A DNA stretch of 64,000 bases from Anaerococcus sp. Marseille-P3625 (GTDB taxonomy: Bacteria > Bacillota > Clostridia > Tissierellales > Peptoniphilaceae): contig NZ_OCTP01000009.1 in NCBI RefSeq assembly GCF_900232825.1, positions 62,001 to 126,000 on the forward strand. The letters run 5' to 3'. Positions 26,028 to 34,810 of this stretch are shown here, one piece after another. The position numbers and the translations under genes were made by a program. The notes beneath the pieces are model-generated. The model did no database searches and had not been told where the DNA came from. It was given only the letters and a program-made list of their open reading frames with translations. The number at the start of each line of letters is the position of its first letter. The first letter of the stretch is position 1.

Positions 26028-26567
26028 ATGAAAAATTTAACAACCAGAAAATTAACTTTTATAGCTTTATTTACAGCTTTGGTTTACATATTTACCAGAT
26101 TTTTTCAAGTTCAAATACCAACACCATTTGGCAATACCATGTTTCACTTAGGAAATGTATTTTGCGTTTTGGCAGGTATTTTATTAGGACCAGTTTACGG
26201 AGGACTTGCTGGCGGCTTAGGTTCTGCCTTATACGATCTTTTTGATCCAATATATTTTGTGTCAGCTCCAACTACCTTTATTTTTAAATTTTTGATGGGT
26301 TTTGTAGCTGGTAAAGTTTTTGAAAAAAACAAAGTAATAGAAAATAAACACATTATCAAAGCTGCTATTTGTGGGCAATTAACCTACACAATTTTGTATC
26401 TTTCAAAAAATTTTATTAGAAATTTATTTATATTAAATCTTACTATGGAGGCAACTTTAAGCGAGATGGCTATTAAGGGTGGAGTTTCTTTGACCAATGC
26501 AATTATCTCTATAATAGTTTCATCAGTTTTGGCTCTTCCTTTGCTAAAAAGATTTGATTTTGAATAA
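26028..26567 (+). CDS. ECF transporter S component (vitamin-binding subunit)
   Basis: A 179-residue membrane protein with about six segments, beginning K-L-T-F-I-A-L-F-T-A-L-V-Y. It has the A-x-x-x-A-like contact motif region and G-P-V-Y-G-G-L-A-G-G-L-G-S-A-L-Y-D near residue 65, typical of the DUF1393/riboflavin-like ECF S components. It binds a vitamin and docks on the shared EcfAA'T module encoded elsewhere. The start is ATG at 26028 because GAGGAGGGG lies just upstream; an upstream GTG would add non-family residues. Substrate not predictable. Confidence 0.85.
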   Translation: MKNLTTRKLTFIALFTALVYIFTRFFQVQIPTPFGNTMFHLGNVFCVLAGILLGPVYGGLAGGLGSALYDLFDPIYFVSAPTTFIFKFLMGFVAGKVFEKNKVIENKHIIKAAICGQLTYTILYLSKNFIRNLFILNLTMEATLSEMAIKGGVSLTNAIISIIVSSVLALPLLKRFDFE

Positions 26568-26609
26568 GCAATTCTAAAAATGGGTAAGATTATCTACAAA
26601 GGAGTGTTT

Positions 26610-27029
26610 ATGGATTACAAAAAATTTGACAACAAAATTGTTTTAAGACTTAAAGCTTGCGATAAGATAATTGAATCATTAGAAACTGTAGCAAAAAAGG
26701 AAAATATAAGAGCTTGTCATTTTCAAGGAATTGGAGCTTGTAACGAATTAAAAATTGGACTATTTCACAAAGGTGCAAGTGACTATGATTGGAAAACTTA
26801 CAATGAAGATTTTGAGATAACTTCACTAATGGGAAATATCACGATTTTTGAAGATAAGCCTCTCGTGCATGCTCATATCACTTGTGCAAGAGAAAACCTA
26901 GAAATTATCGGTGGACATCTAAGCGAAGCCACTTGTTCACTAACAGCAGAAATATTTATCGATGTCATCGATGGTGAGATTATCAAAAAACACGATGATG
27001 AAGCTTCCATAAATATAATGGAATTTTAG
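26610..27029 (+). CDS. PPC (DUF296) domain protein
   Basis: A 139-residue cytoplasmic protein that consists of one PPC/DUF296 domain: C-H-F-Q-G-I-G-A, L-x-G-N-I-T, H-A-H-I-T and G-G-H-L, with the conserved histidines likely to bind a metal. In plants the fold accompanies AT-hooks; bacterial single-domain members are of unknown function. The start at 26610 follows AAAGGAG; an upstream ATG at 26580 lacks a site. Probably an operon with the S component and the following CpXC gene (8-base gap). Confidence 0.85.
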   Translation: MDYKKFDNKIVLRLKACDKIIESLETVAKKENIRACHFQGIGACNELKIGLFHKGASDYDWKTYNEDFEITSLMGNITIFEDKPLVHAHITCARENLEIIGGHLSEATCSLTAEIFIDVIDGEIIKKHDDEASINIMEF

Positions 27030-27037
27030 GAGATAAT

Positions 27038-27679
27038 ATGCAAACAAGAGAAAAAACTTTTGGAATAACTTGCCCATCTTGTGGAAATACTTTTGAAGAA
27101 AGTCTAAATACTGCAATATTTTCATCAACCTTAGATAGGCAATTGATTCTTAAAAATGAATTTGGAAAAATAATTTGTCCTGAGTGTGGCCATGAATTTA
27201 TTCTAAATTATAAATTCGTCTACACTGATGAAGATATCAAGTTTATGCTAGTAAATGATCCTAAATTTACGGATTTAAAATTTAGACTTGTTTTTTTAAC
27301 AAGCCTAGAATTATTGGATAAATCAAGAAAAGAAGAGCAGGAAAAATTCCTTACTCGTATGTGTACGGATATTGAAGAAGTTCGTGAAAAGATTATTATC
27401 TTTGAAAATTATTTGTCCGATAAGGCTATTGAATTATTAAAATATATTCTGCTAGAAAGCGAAGAATTGGAATTTAACCATGACGATGTAAGCTCTTTTA
27501 GACTAGTTGATAGTGACAGATTTTTGATAAAAACGGCAAGTGGAGAAGAATATACCCTAGCTTTTGTAAGAGAAGTTTATGATAAAATTCTTCAACAATA
27601 CAAGGGAATGTTTGATGCAAACAAAGTAGAAAAAGTCGATAAAACTTGGGCTTACGAATTTTTGAAAAAACACAGATAA
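27038..27679 (+). CDS. CpXC-domain protein
   Basis: A 213-residue cytoplasmic protein. Residues ~8-60 hold two zinc-ribbon-like pairs, T-C-P-S-C-G and I-C-P-E-C-G, separated by the S-L-N-T-A-I-F-S-S-T-L-D stretch characteristic of CpXC proteins. The rest is helical. The family has no assigned function, though the Cys pairs should bind zinc. Ends at a strong terminator. Confidence 0.85.
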   Translation: MQTREKTFGITCPSCGNTFEESLNTAIFSSTLDRQLILKNEFGKIICPECGHEFILNYKFVYTDEDIKFMLVNDPKFTDLKFRLVFLTSLELLDKSRKEEQEKFLTRMCTDIEEVREKIIIFENYLSDKAIELLKYILLESEELEFNHDDVSSFRLVDSDRFLIKTASGEEYTLAFVREVYDKILQQYKGMFDANKVEKVDKTWAYEFLKKHR

Positions 27680-27685
27680 TTTAAT

Positions 27686-27736
27686 ATCGCATTTGAGAAA
27701 AGTTAAATGAAACTTTTTTCAATTGCGATTTTTTTG
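27686..27736 (+). terminator. Terminator of the S component-PPC-CpXC operon
   Basis: Long stem of about 19 positions, ATCGCATTTGAGAAAAGTT / AACTTTTTTCAATTGCGAT, T-tract from 27729. Confidence 0.9.
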
Positions 27737-27822
27737 TTTAAAAAGATTTGTGGAAAATGTATAATAATATTATTACTAAGCTAATTATGGTATGATATTA
27801 ATAATAGCTTATCGGAGGTATT

Positions 27823-29022
27823 ATGAAAAAATTAGGAAAAATTATTCTTGCCCTACTTATAGTAGCTGGTGTTGGATTTACTGGCTATACTTTAGGTTCT
27901 AGCATGAATACAAATAATAGTACAAGCAGTCGTGATAGCCAACATATCAAAGATATGAAAGGACTAGAGGCTTTATTAAAGCAAAATTTCTTGTTTGATT
28001 TTACAGAGGATCAACTATATGAGGGATCTTTGAAAGGAATGTTTGCAAATTTAGGAGATCCTTATACTTCTTATTATACAGCTGATGAATATAAGAAACT
28101 TATGGAAACTCTTGATGGTCGCTATCAAGGAATTGGTGTTACCGTTCAAGCAAGCAAGGAAGGCTATATAAAAGTTGTACAAGTTTTTGACAATTCACCA
28201 GCAAAAACAGCAGGAATGTTACCAGGAGATTATATTACCAAAGTAAATGGGAAAATTTTCTCTTCTGAAGAAATGGACGATGCTGTTGCTGAAATAAAAG
28301 GTGAGCCAGGAACAAAGGTAAAACTTACAATTCTTAGAGAAAATGAAGATGGCACAAATTCCAAAGAATTTGACATAGATGTCGATAGAGCTGATGTTAC
28401 TGTCGACACTATAGAAGATGATATTATGGAAGTTGACGGCAAAAAAATTGGCTACATCCATATTTTAGCCTTTGATGATGTAACTTGGGATGATTTTTCT
28501 CTTGCCTATAATAGATTAAAAGGCGAAAATATAGATGGCCTTGTTTTAGATGTTAGAGATAATCCAGGTGGATCCTTAGATGTAGTATTAGATATTGCTG
28601 ATAATTTCTTAGATGAAGGAACTATTGTTACTACTAAAGATAAAAACGACAATGAAATAGTAGAAAAAAGCGATGCAGATTACGATGATATCCCAATGGT
28701 TCTTATACAAAACGAAAACTCAGCATCAGCAAGTGAAATTTTAGCTGGAGCATTAAAAGATAGAAAACGTGCAAAAATTGTCGGCACCCAATCTTTTGGT
28801 AAGGGCATTGTACAAAAAATCTTTGATCTAGAAAATGGAACTGGAGCAAAAATCACCATAAGTGAATATTTCACACCAAGTGGTAATAAGATTCACAAAA
28901 TAGGAGTTACACCAGATATTGAAGTGGAAGCTGATGAAGATTTTGATATAAGCAAAAAAGATTTGAAAAACGACAAACAATTTATTTACGCATTGACAGA
29001 ACTATTAGATGAATTGAAGTAA
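27823..29022 (+). CDS. ctpA: S41-family C-terminal processing protease
   Basis: A 399-residue protein. One N-terminal membrane anchor (residues ~7-25) is followed by a PDZ domain (~95-180, G-I-G-V-T-V ... P-G-D-Y-I). The S41 domain contains D-N-P-G-G-S-L, the serine motif SASASE (residues 300-305) and S-F-G-K-G with the catalytic lysine. Such proteases trim or degrade secreted and membrane proteins from the C-terminus outside the cell. CGGAGG ribosome site. It lies 12 bases before mgtE and probably shares its transcript. Confidence 0.94.
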   Translation: MKKLGKIILALLIVAGVGFTGYTLGSSMNTNNSTSSRDSQHIKDMKGLEALLKQNFLFDFTEDQLYEGSLKGMFANLGDPYTSYYTADEYKKLMETLDGRYQGIGVTVQASKEGYIKVVQVFDNSPAKTAGMLPGDYITKVNGKIFSSEEMDDAVAEIKGEPGTKVKLTILRENEDGTNSKEFDIDVDRADVTVDTIEDDIMEVDGKKIGYIHILAFDDVTWDDFSLAYNRLKGENIDGLVLDVRDNPGGSLDVVLDIADNFLDEGTIVTTKDKNDNEIVEKSDADYDDIPMVLIQNENSASASEILAGALKDRKRAKIVGTQSFGKGIVQKIFDLENGTGAKITISEYFTPSGNKIHKIGVTPDIEVEADEDFDISKKDLKNDKQFIYALTELLDELK

Positions 29023-29034
29023 AGGATCTTAGCC

Positions 29035-30405
29035 ATGAATACCTACTCAACAATTGAAGAAAAATTAAAAGAGCTTAGGTATCTTTTAGATAAGAAAAGC
29101 CTAATCGAGCTTAAAGAATTATTAAATAGAACAAACTCCATGGATATAGTGGAGTTTATTGAAGATTTGCCAGCAGAAGAAGCACTTCTTGTCTTTAGGT
29201 TATTAAGAAAAGATGATGCTAGGGAAGTATTTGCCGAACTTGATAGTGATGATAAGGAAAAACTTCAAGCAGGCCTTAACGATAAAGAATTTAAGGATTT
29301 ATTAGATGACCTTAACTTCGATGATATGATCGATACCCTAGAAGAAATGCCAGCGGCTCTTGTTAAAGATATCTTACAATCAACTGATAGCAAAACCAGG
29401 AAATTGGTAAATGAATATTTGCAATTTCCTGAAGATTCTGCTGCAAGCTTGATGACCACAGAATTTGTGGAATTAAGCCCAGATATGACAGTTGGAGAAA
29501 GTCTAAAACTAATTGAGGAAGTTGGCAAAGATAAGGTTATTGTCTACACTTCTTATGTAACCAACAAAGCTAAGGAGCTTTTAGGTTATGTTTCTTTAAG
29601 ATCAATGGTAACTAGCGATGAAGATGTAAAAATCAAAGATCTTATGTTTGAAGATGTAATATCAGTAAGAACGACAGAAGATCAAGAAGATGTAGCTCAC
29701 GTCTTTCAAAAATATGGTTTTACAGCTTTGCCTGTTGTAGATAAAACTGGAAAACTTGTAGGAATTATCACAGTAGATGATATTATGTGGATAATCGAAC
29801 AAGAGGCAACAGAAGACTTCCAACGTATAGCAGCTACAAGTCCAGAAGAAGAAGATTATTCAAAAATGAGTCCTTGGGAATTGGCAAAAAATAGAATCCC
29901 TTGGCTTATGTTTTTGATGATATCTGGAGCTTTTACATCGACAATTTTAAAAAGCTATGAAGATGTTATACAAACAGTAATAGCCTTAAATATGTTTATA
30001 CCAATGCTTACTGGTTCAGGTGGAAATGCTGGAAGCCAAGCATCAACTCTTGTAATTCGTGCTATGGCAACCAATGATATCAATTCAAAAGATTGGTTAA
30101 AAGTTTTATCAAAGGAAATGCTTGTTGGTTTAATCTGTGGACTAGTCTTAGGCTTTGTAGCTTTTTTAAAATGCTATTTCTTTGATAAAGTTTCTATAAC
30201 CATTGCACTAGTTGTTGGATTTGCAATATTGTCTATAATAATAATGGCAAAATCTATTGGCTCTATTCTTCCAATTGTCGCAAAAAAACTTGGAGCAGAT
30301 CCTGCCATAATGGCAAGCCCTCTTATTACGACAATTGTAGATAGCTTAGGATTAATTATATATTTCAAAATTGCTCAAACATTACTTCCAGGCCTTTTGG
30401 TCTAA
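29035..30405 (+). CDS. mgtE: Magnesium transporter MgtE, copy 1
   Basis: A 456-residue Mg2+ channel. An N-terminal domain (~1-130, acidic helices), two CBS domains (~135-260, F-T-A-L-P-V-V-D, I-I-T-V-D-D-I) and a five-segment membrane domain with T-G-S-G-G-N-A-G-S-Q-A-S (~325) are in the usual order. The acidic N-domain and CBS pair sense cytoplasmic Mg2+ and gate the pore. No M-box riboswitch precedes it; only 12 bases separate it from ctpA. Paired with a close paralogue downstream. Confidence 0.95.
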   Translation: MNTYSTIEEKLKELRYLLDKKSLIELKELLNRTNSMDIVEFIEDLPAEEALLVFRLLRKDDAREVFAELDSDDKEKLQAGLNDKEFKDLLDDLNFDDMIDTLEEMPAALVKDILQSTDSKTRKLVNEYLQFPEDSAASLMTTEFVELSPDMTVGESLKLIEEVGKDKVIVYTSYVTNKAKELLGYVSLRSMVTSDEDVKIKDLMFEDVISVRTTEDQEDVAHVFQKYGFTALPVVDKTGKLVGIITVDDIMWIIEQEATEDFQRIAATSPEEEDYSKMSPWELAKNRIPWLMFLMISGAFTSTILKSYEDVIQTVIALNMFIPMLTGSGGNAGSQASTLVIRAMATNDINSKDWLKVLSKEMLVGLICGLVLGFVAFLKCYFFDKVSITIALVVGFAILSIIIMAKSIGSILPIVAKKLGADPAIMASPLITTIVDSLGLIIYFKIAQTLLPGLLV

Positions 30406-30425
30406 AATAACAAGGAGACGATTTT

Positions 30426-31790
30426 ATGTATGCATATAAATCTAGCGAAGAAAGATTAATAGAATTAAAATATCTTCTTGATAAAAAAAGAACTGCAGAA
30501 TTATCCGAGCTTTTAAGAAGAACAAATCCAGTTGATATAGTGGAATTTATCGAAGATCTATCTTCTGAAGAAGCTCTTGTGGTTTTTAGACTTCTAAAAA
30601 AAGACGATGCAGTTGAAGTTTTTGCGGCACTTGATAGTGACGATAAGGAAAGACTCCAACAAGGTCTAAAAGAAGATGAGTTTAGAAGCTTATTAAGAGA
30701 GCTTAATTTCGATGATATGATCGATACCCTAGAAGAAATGCCAGCTGCCATGGTTCAAAGAATTTTGCGCACAGCAGATAAAGCTAGGCGTGATTTGGTA
30801 AATAAGTATTTGCAATTTCCAGAAGATTCTGCTGGAACTTTGATGACAACAGAATTTGTAGAAGTTAAACCTTATATGACAGTTAGGCAAGCTTTAGACC
30901 ATATAAAAAAGGTTGGCCATGACAAAGTAACTATCTACACCTGCTATGTCACAAGCCCTACTAAAAAACTTTTGGGTTATGTTTCCCTAAGGTCAATTGT
31001 AACAAATACAAAAGAAACCTTAATTGGCGATTTGATGTATGAAGATGTAATTTCAGTGACAACTACTGAAGATCAAGAAGATGTTGCTTATACTTTCCAG
31101 AAATACGGATTTACAGCTCTTCCTGTTGTAGATAACACCAACAGATTAGTCGGAGTTATTACAGTTGACGATATTATGTGGATAATCGAACAAGAGGCGA
31201 CAGAAGACTTCCAACGTATAGCAGCTACAACTCCAGATGAGCTTGATTATTCTAAAGCAAGTCCCTTTTCTTTGGCAAAAAATAGGATTCCTTGGTTGAT
31301 GTTTTTGATGATATCAGCAACCTTTACATCTACAATCCTAAAATCTTATCAATCCGTAATACAAGCTGTTATAGCTTTAAATATGTTTATACCAATATTA
31401 ACAGACTCTGGCGGAAATGCTGGAAGCCAAGCATCAACCCTTGTAATCCGTGCCATGGCGACCAATGATATTAACACCAAAGACTGGCTAAAAGTTTTAT
31501 TAAAAGAAATAAGCGTTGGTTTAATTTGTGGGCTAGCTTTAGGATTTGTGGCGTTTTTAAAATGCTATTTCTTTGATAAGGTTGACCTTAGTGTTTCACT
31601 TATAGTTGCTCTTACGATTATAGGAATAGTTATTATGGCAAAAGCCGTCGGCTCACTTTTGCCAATGATAGCAGAAAAACTAGGCTTTGACCCAGCTATA
31701 ATGGCAAGCCCATTAATTTCGACAATACTTGACTCCTTGTCATTAATTGTTTATTTTACAATAGCAAAAACTATAATTCCTGGAATATAA
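30426..31790 (+). CDS. mgtE: Magnesium transporter MgtE, copy 2
   Basis: A 454-residue paralogue of the preceding gene with the same domain order. Long stretches are nearly identical at DNA level (for example around 29322-29355 and 30706-30747, and the CBS-to-membrane junction). The pore region differs at one position in the core motif: T-D-S-G-G-N-A-G here against T-G-S-G-G-N-A-G. AAGGAG precedes ATG. It lies 20 bases after copy 1, so the pair is one operon. Confidence 0.95.
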   Translation: MYAYKSSEERLIELKYLLDKKRTAELSELLRRTNPVDIVEFIEDLSSEEALVVFRLLKKDDAVEVFAALDSDDKERLQQGLKEDEFRSLLRELNFDDMIDTLEEMPAAMVQRILRTADKARRDLVNKYLQFPEDSAGTLMTTEFVEVKPYMTVRQALDHIKKVGHDKVTIYTCYVTSPTKKLLGYVSLRSIVTNTKETLIGDLMYEDVISVTTTEDQEDVAYTFQKYGFTALPVVDNTNRLVGVITVDDIMWIIEQEATEDFQRIAATTPDELDYSKASPFSLAKNRIPWLMFLMISATFTSTILKSYQSVIQAVIALNMFIPILTDSGGNAGSQASTLVIRAMATNDINTKDWLKVLLKEISVGLICGLALGFVAFLKCYFFDKVDLSVSLIVALTIIGIVIMAKAVGSLLPMIAEKLGFDPAIMASPLISTILDSLSLIVYFTIAKTIIPGI

Positions 31791-31806
31791 GTTCAAAAGT
31801 AGATTT

Positions 31807-32505
31807 ATGATAACTAGCGTAAATTTTAAAATTCCTCACAGTATGTGTGATAGATTTGGAAATCTAAGCCTTAGAAATCTTGTTGGACTTATGGTTGAAA
31901 CATCGATTATTCAAGCACAAGAAGCCGAAAAGAATATAGACACTAAAAATCTTAGACGGATACTCTACTGTCGGGATATAAAAATAAAAGAGACCATAAA
32001 AGCAGAAGAAGAGATAAAAATTACAACGATGCCACTAGAAATGGACAAATTTTATTGCCATAGAAATTTCTGCGTGGAAAAAGATGGCAAGATTTTAGTA
32101 AAAGCCTATGCGAGATTTTTTATTCTTGATATCAATAGGCTTAGACCAATAAAAGCAAGTGATGAATTTAAAAAAGCTTATAGCAAAGAAAAGGGAATTT
32201 ATAGGCCTGAAAAAATTACTTACAGAGATGATTTTACTAATGAAAAAAGAATTTTTGTTAGAAATAGCGATATTGACACAAATTTTCATGTAAATAATGC
32301 CGTATATTTTGACTACATCCTAGATTATTTGGATATTTATAGCAAAGATATTTCTTATGTGAATATGGTCTATAAAAACGAAATTAGAGATAAAAAATCC
32401 ATCTTGGCAGAGTCGGTTTTCTATGATAATCAAATTGATTTTAGGTTAAAATCTAAGGATTCTAAACGTATCTACACCTATGGGAAAATAATAAAAAATG
32501 TATAA
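31807..32505 (+). CDS. Acyl-ACP thioesterase
   Basis: A 232-residue double hot-dog protein of the FatA/FatB-like bacterial family. The N-terminal half has M-C-D-R-F-G-N-L-S-L-R-N-L, and the second half has V-R-N-S-D-I-D-T-N-F-H-V-N-N with the active-site Asn/His region. It releases free fatty acids from acyl carrier protein. It follows mgtE by 16 bases and overlaps the next gene by 8. No fatty-acid genes are adjacent. Confidence 0.9.
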   Translation: MITSVNFKIPHSMCDRFGNLSLRNLVGLMVETSIIQAQEAEKNIDTKNLRRILYCRDIKIKETIKAEEEIKITTMPLEMDKFYCHRNFCVEKDGKILVKAYARFFILDINRLRPIKASDEFKKAYSKEKGIYRPEKITYRDDFTNEKRIFVRNSDIDTNFHVNNAVYFDYILDYLDIYSKDISYVNMVYKNEIRDKKSILAESVFYDNQIDFRLKSKDSKRIYTYGKIIKNV

Positions 32506-33151
32506 AAAAGATTTTGGAAATATACCCAATAAAGACAAAATAATATCCTATCTTGAGGAAGGCTATGAAAAAAATCCTGGCAAATGGGTCTTACATTCAC
32601 GGATAATAGGAAAAACAGCTTACAATATAGCAAAAGAAATTAATCTAGATCCTGATGTTGCCTTTGCTTGCGGAGCCTTACACGATATAGGGAAAATGAG
32701 TGGAGCAAAAGATGCTAAGCATTTTTTAAATGGTTATAAGATTCTTAGAGCTGATTCATATTTTTTTCCAGCAAGAATTGCCCTAAGCCATAGTTTTCAA
32801 ATACAAAACATCGATTCCTATGTTGGCAAATACAATATTTCTGAAATGGATAAAAAATTTGTGGAAAATTTCTTAACCTACATCACTTACAACGATTATG
32901 ACTTATTGATTCAACTTTTAGATGGAATTATTAAAACAGGATATCTGGGAGTAGAAAAAAGAGCTGAAGGAGTCCTTGAAAAACATGGATCAAATCCCTA
33001 TTTTGTCCAAAGAAAAGAAAGAATTTACCAACTAGAAGAATATTTTCAAAATAAATTAAAAAAGCCAATAAAAGCTTATATGCCAAGGCAGAGATGGTAC
33101 AAATTTCCTTATTCTTTGTACAGGAATGATCATAAGAATTTGCAAAAATAA
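32498..33151 (+). CDS. HD-domain hydrolase
   Basis: A 217-residue cytoplasmic protein with an HD metal-binding site: H in V-L-H-S-R, then ALHDIGK near residue 63, and a downstream S-H and D. Resembles predicted HD-superfamily hydrolases (YqeK-like in the N-terminal half, but longer). Likely substrate is a nucleotide; unknown. Coupled to the thioesterase gene by overlap and followed by a terminator, so it closes the ctpA-mgtE-mgtE-thioesterase-HD run. Confidence 0.8.
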   Translation: MYKKDFGNIPNKDKIISYLEEGYEKNPGKWVLHSRIIGKTAYNIAKEINLDPDVAFACGALHDIGKMSGAKDAKHFLNGYKILRADSYFFPARIALSHSFQIQNIDSYVGKYNISEMDKKFVENFLTYITYNDYDLLIQLLDGIIKTGYLGVEKRAEGVLEKHGSNPYFVQRKERIYQLEEYFQNKLKKPIKAYMPRQRWYKFPYSLYRNDHKNLQK

Positions 33152-33192
33152 GTTTTTGCTGTATATTATTAGTGAATTTATTTTACCATATC

Positions 33193-33217
33193 GAGAGGGC
33201 ATCAAGCCTTCTCTTTT
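33193..33217 (+). terminator. Terminator after the HD gene
   Basis: 8-bp stem GAGAGGGC / GCCTTCTC with one G-U pair, 5-base loop, short T run. Confidence 0.75.
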
Positions 33218-33270
33218 ATTTGGGAAATTACATAGAAATAAAAAAGAATTTATATTTTTCAAATAAAAAT

Positions 33271-33299
33271 TTGACAAAGAAATTTTATAGTGGTAAACT
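33271..33299 (+). promoter_or_regulatory. Promoter of the methionine operon
   Basis: -35 TTGACA (33271-33276), 17-base spacer, -10 TAAACT (33294-33299), just upstream of the T-box. Confidence 0.85.
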
Positions 33300-33324
33300 C
33301 TTTCTATCAAACAGATTAATAAAC

Positions 33325-33578
33325 CAAAAGAAAAGAAGAGTAATCTAAATGGACATTTTACAGAGAGCCCAGTTTGCTGAGATGGGTAAGTAGAAGTTTA
33401 GATGAACATGGCCTTTGATGGGGTGAGTCGATATTAGATTCACACGGGTCTTCCCGTTATAGAAGTAGAGTATGTTTGTACTTGATGAGTGTATGTATGC
33501 GCGAGTATGCATAAAATAAGGTGGTAACGCGAATTTTCGTCCTTAGATTCTTTAGTTAGAATGTAAGGGCGTTTTTTT
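33325..33578 (+). promoter_or_regulatory. T-box leader, methionine specific
   Basis: Stem I with AGAGTAA (33334 region) and AGAGA element near 33362, T-box core AAGGTGGTAACGCG (33518-33531), terminator CGTCCTTA / TAAGGGCG and T-tract. The specifier-loop strand after the TCTAAA/TTTAGA stem reads TGAAC-ATG-GC, placing ATG at 33408-33410. Uncharged tRNA-Met should switch on the downstream M20-metNIQQ genes. Together with the HD-gene terminator and the promoter, it fills the 450-base gap. Confidence 0.92.
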
Positions 33579-33601
33579 ATGCGTATTAGAAAGGAATAAG
33601 A

Positions 33602-34810
33602 ATGGCAAATAATGAAATAATCAAAGAAAAAATTGAAAAATATTTTGATCAAACAAAAAGTTGGAGAAATTACCTCCACGAAAATCCAGAAGTTTCTGAT
33701 AAGGAATATCAAACATCAAAATATTTGAAAAAAGAATGTGAAAAACTAGGACTAATAGTTGAAGACTTTGACGATACAACAGGTTTTATTGCCTTACTTG
33801 ATACAAAAAAACCTGGCAAAACATTAGGCATAAGAACTGATATAGATGCCTTGCCGATAGCTGAAAGTCCTAAAAATTGCAAAAGCAAAAAAGAAGTTGT
33901 TTCAAAAAATCCTGGCGTAAGTCATGCTTGTGGCCACGATTCACATATGGCTACACTTTTAAGCTCAGCAAAAATTTTATCAGAGCTTAAGGAAGATCTG
34001 GCTGGCAAAATCTACTTCATCTTTGAGGAAGGTGAAGAAACAGGAGCAGGCATTGATGCTATGGTTAGACATTTGAAAGATAAAAATTTGGACGCTTGCT
34101 ATGGTAATCACCAAAGTCCATTTTTGGAAATTGGAGAGATTTCTGTTGTTAAAGGTCCATCTTATGCAGGATGTGCTGGTGTAGAATTTGATGTAATTGG
34201 CAAGGGTGGTCATGGATCAAGACCTGATAAATGTATAAATCCTCTTACAGCTACAGCAAATATAATAACAGCTTTAACCAATGCTTGGGTCAACCAATTA
34301 GACATAAGTAAAACAGTAACTTTTGGTCTAGGAGCTATAAATGGGGGATCAGCATCAAATGTCATTCCAAATACTTGCACAGTTAAGGGAACTTTAAGAT
34401 TTTTTGATGACAAAGCTGGAGAAGATGCTCTTGAAGTTTTAAAGGAAGTTACAAAGTTAACAGCAAAGGCTCACAAGTGCCATGTGAAATTTACTGATTA
34501 CACAAAGATTGTTGCCTATCCTACCATAAATGATGTAAGCTTGGCAGAAGATGTTAGAAAATCTCTAGCTGATATTTATCCAAAAGCTCTAGTAGAAGAA
34601 GAAGCAACTTTTGGATCAGAATCATTTTTTGGCTACTCTAGACTTTGCCCATCAGTTTTCACAAGTTTTGGAATAAGAAATGAAGATAAGGGAATAACAG
34701 CTGGAGCTCACACCCCAGAATTTGATCTAGATCCAGAAGGCATAAAATATGCTATAGGTCTGCAAGTGAAATTTGCCAGTGATTTTTTGAAAGGAAGATT
34801 TGATGATTAA
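33602..34810 (+). CDS. M20-family amidohydrolase in the methionine operon
   Basis: A 402-residue zinc aminoacylase/amidohydrolase (M20D type). Metal and catalytic residues are visible in I-R-T-D-I-D-A-L-P, H-A-C-G-H-D-S-H-M-A, F-E-E-G-E-E-T-G-A-G and the C-terminal G-A-H-T-P-E-F. The family releases amino acids from N-acyl or peptide-like conjugates in the cytoplasm. Its position as first gene under a methionine T-box, overlapping metN, suggests that it frees methionine from an imported conjugate such as an N-acyl-methionine; that is inference. Confidence 0.9.
   Translation: MANNEIIKEKIEKYFDQTKSWRNYLHENPEVSDKEYQTSKYLKKECEKLGLIVEDFDDTTGFIALLDTKKPGKTLGIRTDIDALPIAESPKNCKSKKEVVSKNPGVSHACGHDSHMATLLSSAKILSELKEDLAGKIYFIFEEGEETGAGIDAMVRHLKDKNLDACYGNHQSPFLEIGEISVVKGPSYAGCAGVEFDVIGKGGHGSRPDKCINPLTATANIITALTNAWVNQLDISKTVTFGLGAINGGSASNVIPNTCTVKGTLRFFDDKAGEDALEVLKEVTKLTAKAHKCHVKFTDYTKIVAYPTINDVSLAEDVRKSLADIYPKALVEEEATFGSESFFGYSRLCPSVFTSFGIRNEDKGITAGAHTPEFDLDPEGIKYAIGLQVKFASDFLKGRFDD

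Noticed and set aside
29023-29034. M-box (Mg2+) riboswitch before mgtE
   Set aside because: Only 12 bases separate ctpA and mgtE, and only 20 separate the two mgtE genes.
33151-33602. SAM riboswitch before the methionine operon
   Set aside because: The leader has T-box hallmarks (AGAGTA, AGAGA, GTGGTAACGCG and a terminator) and no S-box core.
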